From Chrysopilus asiliformis (lineage: Eukaryota; Arthropoda; Insecta; Diptera; Rhagionidae): a stretch of DNA of 64,000 nucleotides. Below, in pieces: positions 11,414 through 23,795 of the stretch. The stretch is taken from assembly GCA_964034945.1 (NCBI GenBank), contig OZ035962.1:66607274-66671273 (forward strand), in the 5' to 3' direction. The translations under genes and the position numbers were made by a program. The notes beneath the pieces were generated by a model. The model saw only the letters and a program-made list of their open reading frames with translations. It was not told the DNA's origin and searched no databases. Each line of letters begins with the position of its first letter. Positions within the stretch are counted from its first letter, which is position 1.

Positions 11414-11814
11414 GTTACACCATAAAGGATATAAAATTTCATACATACTACTATTTTTTTGAATCTACTACTATTTTGGGTCACCAACTACTACTATTTC
11501 GAGAACGTCAAGGTGCAGCACGGATTTATATACTTCATTTCAATATGTCACCTTAGTCGAATCTTTCGAACACAGGAACTTTCGCAAGTGCAGTGTTGAA
11601 AGGGAAACATTAAGAAATGGACAGAAAAAAGCATTATGCCGCAGTATGGTACATTTTAAATGTTTCTTTCAGATTCTGCTCGGCACTGATTTTGACAGTT
11701 CTCTTGCACCTTCGGCTTTATTTTGACCGAAGCCGAGGTTTGGCCTAAATGTGATGCATTCGAGGCGATCATAGCAAGCAAAGCATAACTAGGGCCAATG
11801 TAGTCTTTTGGTAT
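11414..11814. other. Spacer with short palindromes
   Basis: It contains a CTACTACTATTTT-rich stretch near 11447-11500 similar to the interior of the hAT MITE at 55273-55972, and a small CTTCGGCTTT / CCGAAG inverted pair near 11711-11742. No gene was recognised. Confidence 0.35.
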
Positions 11815-13102
11815 ATGACTTTGATACAAGCAATTGAACTAGGAGACGCAAATTTAAAAAAAATGGATTTAGACGATATTTGTGATGAATGTTTAAAGTG
11901 TCTACAGGAAATCAGGAATTCACGCCAGTTTTGGGTTCGCGACCTATATTGACAACGTAAGCAGCATAGTCTGTATGAAAGTTCATTTTCCAAAATAAAA
12001 GAAGAACCTAAGCTGTTTAAAGTTGCGACGAGAATGGCATTATCATCTTTCAATGTATTATTGAATTTAATTAAAGAAAATTTAACCGAACTCTCAATTT
12101 CGAACGCCAATATCAGCTGAATGCAGATTGTTTGTTACTTCTGTAAGTAATTTATCATGATTTGAAAGATTTACATAATTGACATTTTTTCAAAATTCAG
12201 CTATTTAGGCCACGGTGGAAGCAGGCAATTACATACACACATTAACACATAGAATGGGCTTAACTACTTTTCGCAAGATAACTTTCAAGACATGCGACAT
12301 CATATGGAATGTTCTTGCAGAATTTTATTTGCGTACCAATAGAACAAAATTGGCGCAACATTTCAGCGGATTTTGCAAATATATGGAACATGCCAACTGT
12401 GTGGGGCCATAGATAGCAAACATATTAACATAACTTGTCCACCAAATTCAGGATCCATGTATTACAATTATAAAGGCCAATAAAGTATTGTGTTGTTGGG
12501 TGTATGTGATGCTAATGTACATGCACATCAATCGACGTGGCAGCATACGGAAGTCAGAGTGATGGAGGTGTGTTCCAATTTTCAAACTTTGCTAGACAAG
12601 TTGCAAGAAAACAATTAAGAATTCCGGGCTATGCAATAGTACTTAACAGCAATATTTCATTTTCTCATTATTTTGTAGCGATGCAGCTTTTCCGCTAAAA
12701 ATATATTTGATGAGACCATATCCAGGGAGATTGTTAGACGCAAAATCAGAATATTTTAATAGAAGACTTTCCCGTGCCAGAAGGATAATTGAAAATGCCT
12801 TTGGGATATTAACTTCAAAATGGAGAATATTAAGATCAATATTATGTTTGGCACCGGAAAATGCTGAAAAAATTGTTAAAGCATCGAAAACTCTTCATAA
12901 TTTCCTTAAATTAACAGATCCGTCTTATATAACATCTGATTACATTGACCGAGATGATGGTGCAACAATTAGTGAAGACACTTGGAGACAGGAAGGTGCC
13001 ACTTTGGAATCCGTAAGCCGTGTTTCATCTAATAGAGCCCCAAATGTTGCCTATATTTTAAGAGACCAGCTAAGAAACTATTTAGACATAAATAAAATTT
13101 AA
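11815..13102 (+). pseudogene. PIF/Harbinger transposase, disrupted
   Basis: The reading begins with ATG at 11815 and contains FWVRDLY, stops at a TGA near 11950, then continues with residues typical of Harbinger N-termini (FKVATRMALSSFNVLLNLIK). A second part (12215-12411) has the helix-turn-helix and the N-terminal edge of the catalytic domain (RMGLTTFRKITF, then NCVGP). The next codons, after a frame change, read AIDSKHI, the region of the first acidic residue in DDE_Tnp_4. The last part (12707-13102) carries MRPYPGRLLD and FNRRLSRARRIIENAFGIL, a very characteristic C-terminal motif. Several stops and frameshifts make it inactive. TIRs and the partner Myb-like gene were not found. Confidence 0.85.
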
Positions 13103-13360
13103 TTTGAATAAAATACTATAAAATTTGATAAAATAATATAAATTAAAGTTATTGATATTTTTATTGTTTAGTTATTAGTTAACATTATTCCTTATTATAC
13201 TCTTTAAATTTTTGATGAACAAATTCCAAAATCTCAAATTTAAAATTCAATTTATTTCCGTAGTCTAGTTTATCTATATATTCCTGTATAACATCCAGGA
13301 TGAGATCGGCGATTTTTTTTTCTTTTTGGAGTCGATAAATGTATTAACTTTACCCAACAA

Positions 13361-13630
13361 TAGGTGTTTTTTTAATGATCCGATTAAGATATCTAGAATC
13401 TAGATTCTAGATGGATCATTAAAAAAACGAATGGGAAATTATTGTTGATTTGAATTTGTTTTTAGGATATGTTGAATGAAAGCTGTTATTTTTAAGATTT
13501 ACCTTCTGTCCTCTTCATCCATTTTTTAATGTCATGTATGACAAAAATGTGATTTTTCTGCAATGTCATAAAACCCCCCTTATGTAGTGGGCATAATAAA
13601 CTCTATACAATTACCAGCTAGAAATGTTAG
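13361..13630. repeat. Dispersed repeat beginning with a hairpin
   Basis: It starts with an inverted pair (GTTTTTTTAATGATCC at 13365, GGATCATTAAAAAAAC at 13413-13428) around a perfect palindrome ATCTAGAATCTAGATTCTAGAT (13389-13410). A second copy at 25068 has the same hairpin without that palindrome and the same following sequence. The repeat's far end (CCAGCTAGAA near 13615) runs into the end of the hAT fragment on the minus strand. Confidence 0.6.
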
Positions 13631-14351
13631 CTTCGGTTTTTCGCCGCGAGGTATTTTCTAATGTTGTCGGATTCGCATTGTCTGTGATTGCAGCTACTAT
13701 CTTAGATGCATCTAGTGCTAATTTTTTCTGAATCATCAAAACAAGCTCATAGATTCTATCGCTGCATGATAATGCCTTCGATTCCCTTTCCAATGGTATA
13801 CGATCAATCCAATGAGCTGTAACACCCAAAAAACTTCGTTTGCATCCTGACCATATATCAATAGTGATGCAAATATAGCTTATTTTCTGTAATTCGTCCT
13901 TAATGCGTGTTATTTGTTCTGTGTAATAAGCTGAAATTTTACACCCAAGTGTTCGACGACTAATGATATTCAGGCCTAAGCTGTTAATATTTAAATTATG
14001 GAGAATTTGTTGAAAATATGGATCTTCTATACAACTTAAAGAAATGATTGAGTTAATAAAAAATCTCACCACATCGGCATTAAATTCATACTGTGAATAA
14101 GCTGCTTTACTAAATGAGGATGTTGAAAGTACGGGTGCTTTTATAAGTGAAGGTCTGGATTTCTTCATATTATGATATTCTTCTACAGCTTCTCTTCCAT
14201 GTTTTCTTTTTAGATGTGTAATGAAATTCGAGGTACATTTTGGTGATCCCTTTATTTCGACATAGTTTGGAGAACATTTTTTGCATACAGCAACAATTCT
14301 TTCAGCTGTTGTTTTTTCTGCAACTTTCGCGAAAAAATTACCACTAAACAA
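13611..14351 (-). pseudogene. hAT transposase, N-terminal fragment with BED finger
   Basis: The 246-residue frame begins with a BED-type zinc finger: the CKKC pair near residues 24-27 and HLKRKH near 45-50. It continues to the first part of the hAT catalytic domain, with ITIDIWSG (first catalytic Asp) and TDNANP (second). It stops there, so the long insertion domain, third acidic residue, and C-terminal dimerisation region are missing. Its layout resembles the intact hAT at 15945-18396 but the residues differ, so it is a different hAT family. The last dozen residues may come from the adjacent dispersed repeat. No TIRs were identified. It is most likely a truncated, inactive copy. Confidence 0.75.
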
Positions 14352-15554
14352 TGTTTCATTTAAATCATTGTCGCTTAAAATATTGGCCTTTTCGCTTTAC
14401 GATTTTCAGAAATGTTGCTATTGAGTTGAGGGAAAATTAAACGATTCATAAATCATAGTGGAATTGAAAATATCCTGACTAACATCAGCAGGATCCAAAT
14501 GTGAAATTTATGAAGGCGACATTAATGTGGTTTTACATTTATGTTAGAATAAGTTCTACAAAAAATTCCACATAGATTTTTATTATTTCTAGATTTCATG
14601 AATTTACCTTCTTGGTGTGATTTGGTCTTTCAAAAACAATAATGAATCGTATTGCTGCCAATATTTCCGATCAGATGCTACGCTACCACTGGTTTTCTTA
14701 GATAAGTTATGTTAAATAAATATTAAATAATATAAATATTTTTTATCTAAGATATCTAAAGTTGTTTTATTATTTAATTTAATGTAGTCAAAAAAAAAAG
14801 AATTTTTAAAAGTGCTCAGAAAAATCGTGCAAAAAATAATATCGAAAACCCGCTATTTTTACTTATATATTTATATTTCACAATTAGTACGAACTACCTA
14901 TCAAAATCTCTTATATCAGTATGGAAAACAATTAAAGTCATACATTTTTATCTAAATTCGAAAATTCGCGCCAGATCGTTGTTTACCCTATTACTTCACA
15001 AAATAAAGTAAAGTGGGTAACCACTTCTTAACTTTTGTTGATGTTCAAAATAACGATCAACCGTTTATAGTGTCATTTGGTTCCATGAATCAAATGATTT
15101 GCTCCCGTACCAAGACTGGGAGCAGCTGTGCTAGCACCAAGAGTCAAAAGAGCTAAACTTAAACAGCAAGTGTCAGATTCAGCTGACGCCGAAGTGGCAA
15201 ACTCGAACAGTTTTTCTTGACTCCAGGCGTCAAGTGCTAACACCGTGTCAAAAACAAAAATGCCCAATAAGATTTGCTATTAGTAACAGAATGAAAAATG
15301 GCTGATTTTTTTGAATAAAAAAAAAGAATAAGTAGCCAAAGCCGCAGACATTTTTCTTTTGACAGCTCACAAACACACTGAAGAATGAACAAAAACAATT
15401 CTTTTATTTTGTCTATTTTTCCAAATTTCAGCCATGAGTAAGTTAACCAATTTCTTGTTACCACGCAAAGAATTGAAAATTTTCGAAAACGTATGTAAAA
15501 ATTTTTTCTCTCTGTGAATGTGAAAATCATAAATAAGTATATTAGATTTAATAT
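14352..15554. other. Spacer, nothing recognised
   Basis: Short frames on the minus strand at 15073-15530 are of low complexity or lack any recognisable motif. No bounded repeat was found. Confidence 0.4.
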
Positions 15555-15574
15555 ACCGTTTGCAGTGTTGGGGT

Positions 15575-15705
15575 TATCTAGATAATAATTATCTAGATAA
15601 TCATCTAGATAAAAAAAAATGTTATCTTTATCTTATCTAGATAACACCCCAAAAAAGTTATCTTTATCTTATCTAGATAAAGAAAAATCCCATTTATCTA
15701 GAGAT
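15575..15705. promoter_or_regulatory. Left subterminal TTATCTAGATAA cluster of the hAT element
   Basis: Several copies of the palindrome TTATCTAGATAA or its half TTATCT are packed here, and again at 18570-18715 near the other end. Subterminal short repeats are known transposase-binding sites in hAT elements; the role here is inferred. Confidence 0.7.
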
Positions 15706-15944
15706 AATCGTTACCAACGAAAATTTAAAAATTAAATCTGAAAAAATGCTGAAACGAAATTGCTTTCTGCATATTTACAAGCTAAGAACTCTAGTCATTA
15801 CAACCTAAGAACTCTATAGTTTGAAAACTGATTTAAAATCAATTAAATTGATAAAAAGCTTTATGGCTGAGAAACAACTTTGTATTTCAAATAAACTGTC
15901 ACTTTCTTTCTATTGTGTCTTGTGGTGTTGAAAAAAATAAAAAC

Positions 15945-18396
15945 ATGAAAAGACTTGCGACGACAGCGAGTAATCAAAAAAGCATTACCCGCTACTTACT
16001 AATGGAATCGACGGATAAGGATAATATTTCGAATTCGTTTCTAGATAACACCGATACCTGCGATGAAAATGGTAAGCAGTGAAACTGGGGGCTCCGTCTC
16101 ATCCATTGTACTTTTTTTACTTCTATACAATTTGTATGGAATACGATCATATTCGACACGATCAGAATTTTTATGTTGTTGCTTGTCTTTTCTAGTAACA
16201 CAATTCCGATTGTGAGGATTACGATCGTAGTCCATAATAGTGTCCAGGAGCTGAACTTAGAAAATAAAGTTTTTTGCTAACTTTAGTTAAAAATCCTGAG
16301 TCTTTCGGAGTAAGAAAGAAGCCCAATGGATCGCAGCCGTGACAAGAATGTTCTTTTTAAAACGATTTTTATTTTAGCAATACCGCCTCCGGATAAAATC
16401 ATGTCGGCGTCTTCGAGCTATCCAAAAATATTAGATGGTAAATTTTACCAAATTTTGAGCGTCGAAAAAAAAGGAGTCGTTCGAGCTACTTGTATCAATT
16501 GCAACACTATTATATCAGGATCAATTACTTCTACAGGGAATTTTTTAAGTCATGTAAAAAGAAAACATCCTGGTTTCCTTGAAAAATGTAAAATATACTG
16601 CGAGAAGAAAAACACTGAACTTCCGTCTTCATCGAATGAGTCCATCAAACAATTTCTTGGTGTTTGTCCTTCAGTGGCATCGAAAAATAATGTAATGAAA
16701 TACGTTTCACGTTACATTATTGAGGAAATGCGCCCTCTTCGGACTGTTGATAAACCCGCTTTCAGGAATATGTTGCAGGGTGTTGCCGGTTTTACAAAAA
16801 TAACGTTTCCGGATAGAAAGGGTTTATCAGCCCATATTTCTAAAATGTTCGAGGAATTACAAGCAAAAATGATAAATACACTAAAACAACAGACATACCT
16901 ATGCACGACTGCTGATGCTTGGTCTTGTCATGGTGCCAGCTACCTTGGTAAATAACGTCGTTATGATTAATTTAAAAAGTATATAAATCATTATTATTTT
17001 TTTAGGAATGACAGTTCACTTTATTGACGATAGTATTCAGCGCCATTCCTATGTTTTGGGGTTTGAAAAATTGAATCAAAAGCATACTTTTGATTATTTG
17101 GCCAACATTATGTACAAAATACATTCAACTTATGGTTTGGATGTCTCAAAAATAATGCACACCGTAACCGATGGAGGTTCAAATTTTTGCAAATCGTTTC
17201 GGGAATATTCTGTTTCCAGTCCAGTCGACTCTGAAGATGACTCTAACAGCGACGAAGAAAAAATTAATGATTTGAATGCAGAGCCAATAAAAACAAACAC
17301 ATTTGATATAGAATCGTTAAATTTAGATTTTGCTGAATTGTCCGATGTTGATGAAATAGTTTTACCGCAACAAATGAGGTGTGCTGCACATCTACTTAAT
17401 TTAGTGTCAACAGATATCGGTAAATATATGGATTCCAGCAGTGTTCAGAGCACTGAAAAAACCGTTCATCGCGCAGTAAATACTAAATTACAATCATTTT
17501 GGAATGTTTGTTCGAGAAGTGTTACAGCGAAACAGGTAGTTTTCGAACAATGCCAATGCCAGTTTCCTGTACCTAATGCCACAAGATGGAATTCCAAATA
17601 TGATGCAATTTGCAAAATTTGGATCAAAAAACAATGTTTGGACGTGCTATTTAAACATCTTAAACTTCCGAAATTAAAACCAATAGAACTCACTTATATT
17701 GAGGAATATATAAAAATAATGCAACCATTGGCGAAATCGTTAGATATTCTTCAGGGTGAAGAGCAGGTATGCTTGGGGTTTGTTTTACCAACTATTCTTA
17801 CCTTAAAATATAAAACTGAACAAGTTACACATATTTCTATTTGTAATGGACTAAAAAAAGGAATGTTAGATGGAATTGACAAAAGATTTGGTAATATCCT
17901 AAATTTAAACTCGCACGAAAGCAAACCTTTTATTTTAGCGAGTGTAAGTCATCCAAAATTTAAATTATCATGGCTGTCAACTGAGCAAACAGATGTTATA
18001 AAACAATTATTTTTGGAAGAATGTCTAAATATATTTAGCAATGAGAAAATTTGCGAAGAAAGTGAATCATCTGATGAAACTGACGATTTTTTTGCGAATC
18101 CTCAATTTAACGACAAAAGTCTAGGCAAGAAGGCAACGATTTCGAACAATTCTGCTAACATAGAAGCTTTAGCTTTTCTAGATAGCAAAGTGAAGTCTGT
18201 AAGCATGCTGAACGGATTTCCACTCATTAAAAAAATCTTCATAAAATACAATACAACATTGCCGTCTTCAGCCCCAGTAGAAAGACTATTTAGTACTGCT
18301 CTTCAAATATTTACGCCCAGACGTAACAGGCTATCATCACAGAGCTTTCAAAAATTGCTTCTTTTAAAAACGAATAGTTCATTAATGGATTGCTGA
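15945..18396 (+). CDS. hAT transposase, BED finger type, three exons
   Basis: Proposed exons are 15945-16071, 16378-16947 and 17006-18396. Both introns start GT and end AG, phases agree, and the sum is 2088 bases (695 residues). The second intron (58 bp) is strongly supported; the first exon is less certain, and translation could instead start at 16401 or 16326. The protein moves its own DNA by cut-and-paste in the nucleus. Visible parts are: BED zinc finger (CINC and HVKRKH), first catalytic Asp in TTADAWS, second in TVTDGGS, the RCAAHLLNL motif, RWNSKYDA, a Glu in LQGEEQVCLGFVLP as likely third catalytic residue, and the C-terminal dimerisation motif SSAPVERLFSTA with RRNRLSS. No stop or frameshift interrupts it. 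Together with intact ends, this may be an active or very recently active element. Confidence 0.9.
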
Positions 18397-18455
18397 TGGT
18401 TGGATTGCTGATGGTTGGATTGCTGATGGTTGGATTGCTGATGGTTGGATTGCTG
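18386..18455 (+). repeat. 15-bp minisatellite over the transposase stop codon
   Basis: Five near-identical units of TGGATTGCTGATGGT run from 18386 to 18455. The TGA of the first unit is the transposase stop codon; each later unit repeats the same in-frame stop. Confidence 0.9.
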
Positions 18456-18569
18456 ACACTGGACAACAGTTTTGAATAACAAATAATTTTGTGCGATTCT
18501 TTTGATACGTATATACGTATTTTGTACGACATTATGAATTTTGTACGACATTTAAATAAATATTATTTA

Positions 18570-18715
18570 ATTATCTAAGAATTATCTAGATAATTTGGCT
18601 TTTTATCTTATCTTATCTATTATCTTTCATATTTTCATTATCTATTATCTTATCTAGATAAACATTACGAGCATTTATCTTTATCTTTATCTAGATAAAA
18701 AAATAATTATCTGGC
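18570..18715. promoter_or_regulatory. Right subterminal TTATCTAGATAA cluster of the hAT element
   Basis: Multiple TTATCT and TTATCTAGATAA sites mirror the cluster near the left end. They are likely transposase-binding repeats. Confidence 0.65.
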
Positions 18716-18725
18716 CCCAACACTG

Positions 18726-19135
18726 ACCGTTTGTAACGCATCGAACCACTCGTCACAAACAAAAATTAACTACACGAGGGTGATTGGGACGACAAAAGTT
18801 TTTGATTTTCGTATGTCCGTCCGGCTGTTTGTCCGTGAACACCATAACTTTCGAACGGATTGAGCTAGAGACTTGAAATTTTTTTTACAGTTGCGCTTCT
18901 CGTAAATAGCAATAAATTTCTGAATGGGAAAAATTGGACCTTTACTTTCTCCTCCTCCATACAAACGAAACAGTGCTTTGCAATTTTCTCGCCATCGGTG
19001 AGTCGTATTTAACAATTCATAAAGGTAAAACGTGTTTAGAATAGGATTCCACATAACTCGGCCACATCAAAATCCAATTAAACAGCTCCTTTTACTTTCC
19101 CCATACAAGTGAATTACTTTTTCCTATTTTCTCGA
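18726..19135. repeat. Dispersed repeat interrupted by the hAT element
   Basis: After the target duplication it continues TAACGCATCGAACC, with GTCCGTCCGGCTGTTTGTCCG and GATTGAGCTAGAGACTTGAA. These phrases recur at 27210-27660, 36695-37355 and 41951-42466. Its other side lies left of 15563 (TTAATATACCGTTTG). Confidence 0.65.
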
Positions 19136-22100
19136 AAACGGTGCATCGTATCGGGAAATTTACAATTATTTTTACATTAAGAAATTGTGTTCCTCAATAC
19201 AAGAATTTTAAAAAAATCAATTCATCAAAGCCCGATTTTTTAAATTATTATTCTGAAATTGAGGAAAGAACTATAATGGATGTTAGTTATTTCATAATTT
19301 CGGAAAATATTTTTCCATGTACCAATTCTAACTGTAAGCTTTAATCTTAAATTTTTTTTAACAAAATATGTTTTCATTACAGATTGAAATGTTCACATTT
19401 AGAACATTACAATTGGAAAATCAAGTTCAAATTTGCGGCCTATATGCACTAGATAACAAAACGAATTTTGCTATGATGACGTCCTTACTTGCTAACGGAA
19501 TTCTGCTTGTGCTTTACCAGGAGACTTATGAGTTCTCATAAAATTTAGTTGTAATAAATTATGTGTGAAATAAAAAAAAATTACCCATTTAACAGATATA
19601 CATTTTTTTAAATTAGCGAAGCTTGATATGATTGTAAAATTTATAATTTGTGATCAAAGCTTTCAACGATAGGAAATTAAAAGCTTTGATCTCATTGGTC
19701 GAGAAATCTCAGTCGTAATCGCAATCGTTAATCTGATGTGGGATTTTTACGATTAGCAAAATGATACCGCCATATTATTTTGTAGTCGCCTACAGTGGAT
19801 AATTAGACCACTATTTGATAATAATTTCATTTTTAATCAGTTACAGGGGCAGCATTCCGCAAGGGCGCAGTGCGAATGTACACAATTCTATATCCCATTT
19901 TGTGTGTAAATTCAATAACCAAAAAAAATTCCATGTTCTCGATTTCTATATGCCATGCGATGATTGATCCCATGTTATGGATAGAAATACTTAACATTTT
20001 GCTTTGAGTGTAGGTTAGGGTTAATATAAAGGCTTTTAACAAATTTTAGCGTATTTTAAACTGCGATTTTGTAATTAAAGACATTTTTTGCCTTCAATTT
20101 AATTTTTACGCTTATAGGCACATTTCTAAAATAGTAACTTATTAACTGTTACCGAAGTTAACTTTTCGAGTAATGGATTAGCGCTTATCGAAGTTAAATT
20201 TTTGGTTAACAGTACCTAGCGTAAGTAGATTGTGACCATCGGAAGTAGTGTGACCATCGGAAAACTGTTTTTAAAATAAGACAATTCGACCCGAAAATTT
20301 TCGAACCGTCTTAATTTTTGAACCGCCTATTTTCGAAAATGTTGGTTATAAAATCAACTTGGTTTTCAGTTTTTTAAATAATTTGTTATATTCAAAACTT
20401 TTTAAGCCCTTGATCCAGGAAAACTGTTATATGAAGCGACTAAAACATTGTTCGTTCAAATATGTGATATTGACCAAAAAAAATTGAAAATTTTAACGGA
20501 CAATTTAAAAATTTGAATGGACATGAGTTTCACGATTGCCACACTTTAGTTTTATATAGTCAGTCTAACTGTGCCGAACTCGGCTTTTAACCCTTGCAGC
20601 CAAAACTTGAAAATTGTTCAAAAAAAAAATAACATTAGTACCCGTCACACTAGAATACTGCCTTAAAGGTAAACAATCACTGAATTGTCAAAAAAGTTTG
20701 CTATTTAGACTTTTATTCCGAAAAGCTTTAGCTTCGAAATCATGAATGTAGATGGCACTTTTACGTTATCGTATTCCTAATAACGGAGAAACAAAACAAA
20801 AATGTTTTAACGAGGTACCCTAGTATTTTTAAATTCTGCTTATATGAAAACTCCATTTATTCTTTTTCATAAAATCACCATATAATCGCAAGTCCACTGT
20901 AATATTTTTCATCGCGGACTACTCTTATTTGTCGCTTCAATTTTTTTTTGCGGGAAGTTACCACCGCTAACATTTCCATCTTATATTCAATTTCGGACTG
21001 ATTTCAGTTGCCATTATAGAGAACGGTGGACAATAAATACCAAAGAAATCAAAGCACGCTGAATCAATCCAAGAAAAAGCTATCGTTCCAAAGCTTGACT
21101 TGAAGTGTGTTTGAGCTATGTCTGAAAGTCGCACAAGCAGCAATTGTCGACAAAAAGTTTCGTTTTAACTCCCTATACCAGTCGCCTTATGACCGTAAAT
21201 CGAAGCGGTCGATTCAGTGTTTTATGTCAAACGAGCTCTCGGGGGTGTACATAGAAAAACAAAGAGAATAATCCGAATCGATATAAATGAAAATCAATTT
21301 CACTAATCAGGTTATTTAAAAGTTTCACACAAAAAAAGTGCTGCAGGCAATGTGATGTTAAGCGATCTGCAAAGAGAAAAGTTGTGTTTAGTCTGTGAAT
21401 TTCATTAAAAAAAATACTTTTACATAAAATGTCTACAAACGCCATCTAGTACGATCTTAATTAGTAGTGTAAATCATAGCTAACATGTAAAACATAATTA
21501 TTTAAGCGCTAGAGCACATTTAATACAACAACATTAGAAACGTTTATCAACAAAAGGTTTGAACTTAAGTCAATTGCTTTCATTATACGATATTCAAAAA
21601 TAACAAAAGAAAAAAAAAACGTTATTCGATTATTTCCATTTGAAAATATACTCGTTTTTTTAGATCTAAATTTTCTCTATTCGTGATAGATGCATATACA
21701 TAAAATTCCTCTACATTCCACAAAAGTGTGAAATGCGTGAGTCGACGATTCAATTCATTTCTTTCGAAAGAAAAAGTTGGTCTGACCTACAAATAAAAAA
21801 CGGCAGTTACATCGAACGTTTACAAATTGGTGAATTTTTGTCATCGAATTTAGTAATTGGTTAAAGAGTAATCAGCTGTTAGCACTATTATGCTAGTCTA
21901 TAAATATGCTGACCTACTGCAACAATTATTTCTGGTTCTCACTAAATGCTGCCATGTTTATTTACAGCAACTACAAAGCAAAAGAATCATAAAAATAGTG
22001 TAGACTGGTATAGAAAACCGTTATCACATCATAATTCTCAACCATTTCCGGTTTCTTATGGCAACGCAGAAGAAAATTGCTAATAAATTTCGTCGTGTGG

Positions 22101-22559
22101 CGTTCAAATAAATTCATTCAGAAAATTATGAGAATGTGCATTTTGAAACCTCCCGGGTATTGTGACCTTAAACATGAACTTGTTGCTCAAAATAATAAAT
22201 TTATGCGAAAAGTTTAATCGTTGAACTGAAATGTCGAGAGTATAAGCAGTAATATGTTAAATCAATTATATATGTAGATAAATGTATCTTGCAAATAATT
22301 TCAATGAAAATATTGTATGTGGAAGCCACAAAATATTCTCGCTAACACTAATTGATATTCTTACTTTGTTCTCATACAAGAAATAGTTTATCTGTTGACT
22401 CGCATTTGAACAGAGACGGACTAGATACGGAGATACTGAACGGCCTTTAAAATATCTGATGTGAACAGCACATGACTTTCTGATACAAAATCTACGTCAT
22501 AGTGCAACATTTTAGTTTATATAAAAATCTGAATTTTTTTTTACAAAACCTGTAATATT
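19136..22559. other. Long AT-rich stretch, nothing recognised
   Basis: Read on both strands without finding a protein motif, RNA gene or paired inverted ends. Short frames (for example near 19141, 19833 and 21227) show no family features. Confidence 0.45.
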
Positions 22560-23105
22560 TCGATAATGGTAAATGATATGGATTTATGTTACAAGGAAAA
22601 AAATGTAGAGAATTTTAATATCTTTAATTCTTAATTTAAATGTTTTTTTTTTCGAAAAACCGTTAGTTTGCAAGTAATTCTCAAAAATCTGATTTTTTAG
22701 GTCTAGATGAAAATATTTCAATACCAGTAAAAGATAACGGATAACGGTCCAAATCGAAGAGAATTTCATTCGCATTATTTCATTTCATACATACAACTAG
22801 CAAAAAATCGGTATTTTTCGAGATAATCGCAAAAAACTGATATCTTTGAAATAACTCTTGATAACGAATTGAGATTCGTAGTTCTTGTAAAAGACAGAAA
22901 TGTAGAAAATTTTATTATTTCCAATTCTTGTTATACATAAGACGACTAAAAGCCCGTAATTTCAGAGTAAATCGCGAAACACGAAATCGCGATTTTTAAG
23001 AAACCGCCATTTTGGATATTTCCGGTTAATGGACTCCCATCAAAAGTTGGTAGGATCGTTCCATTCCAGGACCCAACATATAATATAATATTTTGTTGTA
23101 TTTTT
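22560..23105. repeat. Dispersed repeat, type with 'GTAAAAGACA.AAATGTAGAA'
   Basis: It shares ordered phrases with 57540-58450 and, inverted, 31625-32340, including TCGAGATAAT.GCAAAAAACTG, AAAATGTAGAAAATTTTATT, AACCGCCATTTTGG and CATTCCAGGACC. It is non-coding. Confidence 0.65.
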
Positions 23106-23145
23106 TCCGAGAAATTTCAATAGAGAAAATTTAAATTTCAATAGA

Positions 23146-23795
23146 GACTGACAGACTTGACAGACTTGACAGACTTGCCAGACTTGCCAGACTTGACAGA
23201 CTTGATAGACTTGACAGACTTGACAGACTTGACAGACTTGCCAGACTTGCCAGACTTGCCGGACTTGCCGGACTTGCCAGACTTGCCAGACTTGCCAGAC
23301 TTGCCAGACTTGCCAGACTTGACAGACTTGACAGACTTGACAGACTTAACAGACTTGCCAGACTTGACAGACTTGCCAGACTTGACAGACCTGACAGACC
23401 TGACAGACCTGACAGACCTGACAGACCTGACAGACCTGACAGACTTGACAAACTTGACAGACTTGACAGACTTGACAGACTTGAAAGACTTGACAGACTG
23501 ACAGACTTGCCAGACTTGCCGGACTTGCCAGACTTGACAGACTTGCTAGACTTGCCAGACTTGCCAGACTTGACAGACCTGACAGACCTGACAGACTTGA
23601 CAGACTTGATAGACTTGACAGACTTGACAGGCTTGACAGACTGACAGACTTGACAGATTTGCCAAACTTCCCAGACTTGACAGACTTGCCAGACTTGCCA
23701 GACTTGACAGACTTGCCAGACTTGACAGACTTGCCAGACTTGACATACTTGACAGACTTGACAGACCTGACAGACTAACAGACTGACAAACTGAC
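23146..23795. repeat. 9-bp minisatellite (GACTTGMCA)n, about 650 bp
   Basis: It comprises about 70 tandem units of GACTTGACA or GACTTGCCA, with a block of GACCTGACA at 23387-23440. Because 9 is a multiple of 3 and the unit lacks stops, both strands stay open and give TDLPDL- or SLASL-type peptides. There is no start context, intron or family match, so it is treated as satellite DNA and not a gene. Confidence 0.95.

Larger units (their letters stand above)
15563..18725 (+). mobile_element. Complete hAT element (3163 bp) with 8-bp target duplication
   Basis: The ends are a perfect inverted repeat CAGTGTTGGGG / CCCCAACACTG, flanked by ACCGTTTG on both sides (15555-15562 and 18726-18733), the exact hAT signature. 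Clusters of TTATCTAGATAA and half-sites lie at 15575-15705 and 18570-18715, which likely act as transposase binding sites. It encodes one spliced transposase. The target was a copy of a dispersed repeat containing TACCGTTTGTAACGC, also seen at 36731. Confidence 0.95.

Noticed and set aside
15563..15720. Repeated TTATCTAGATAA units as a CRISPR-like or operator array
   Set aside because: Spacing is irregular and the units lie within hAT ends in an insect genome; they are subterminal transposon repeats.
20588..20602. TTAACCCTTGCAGCC as a left piggyBac-type end
   Set aside because: No matching right end was found downstream.
23131..23746. Long repetitive frames on both strands (TDLPDL- and SLASL-type peptides)
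   Set aside because: They follow from a 9-bp tandem unit without stops; both strands cannot be coding over the same bases, and there is no gene context.
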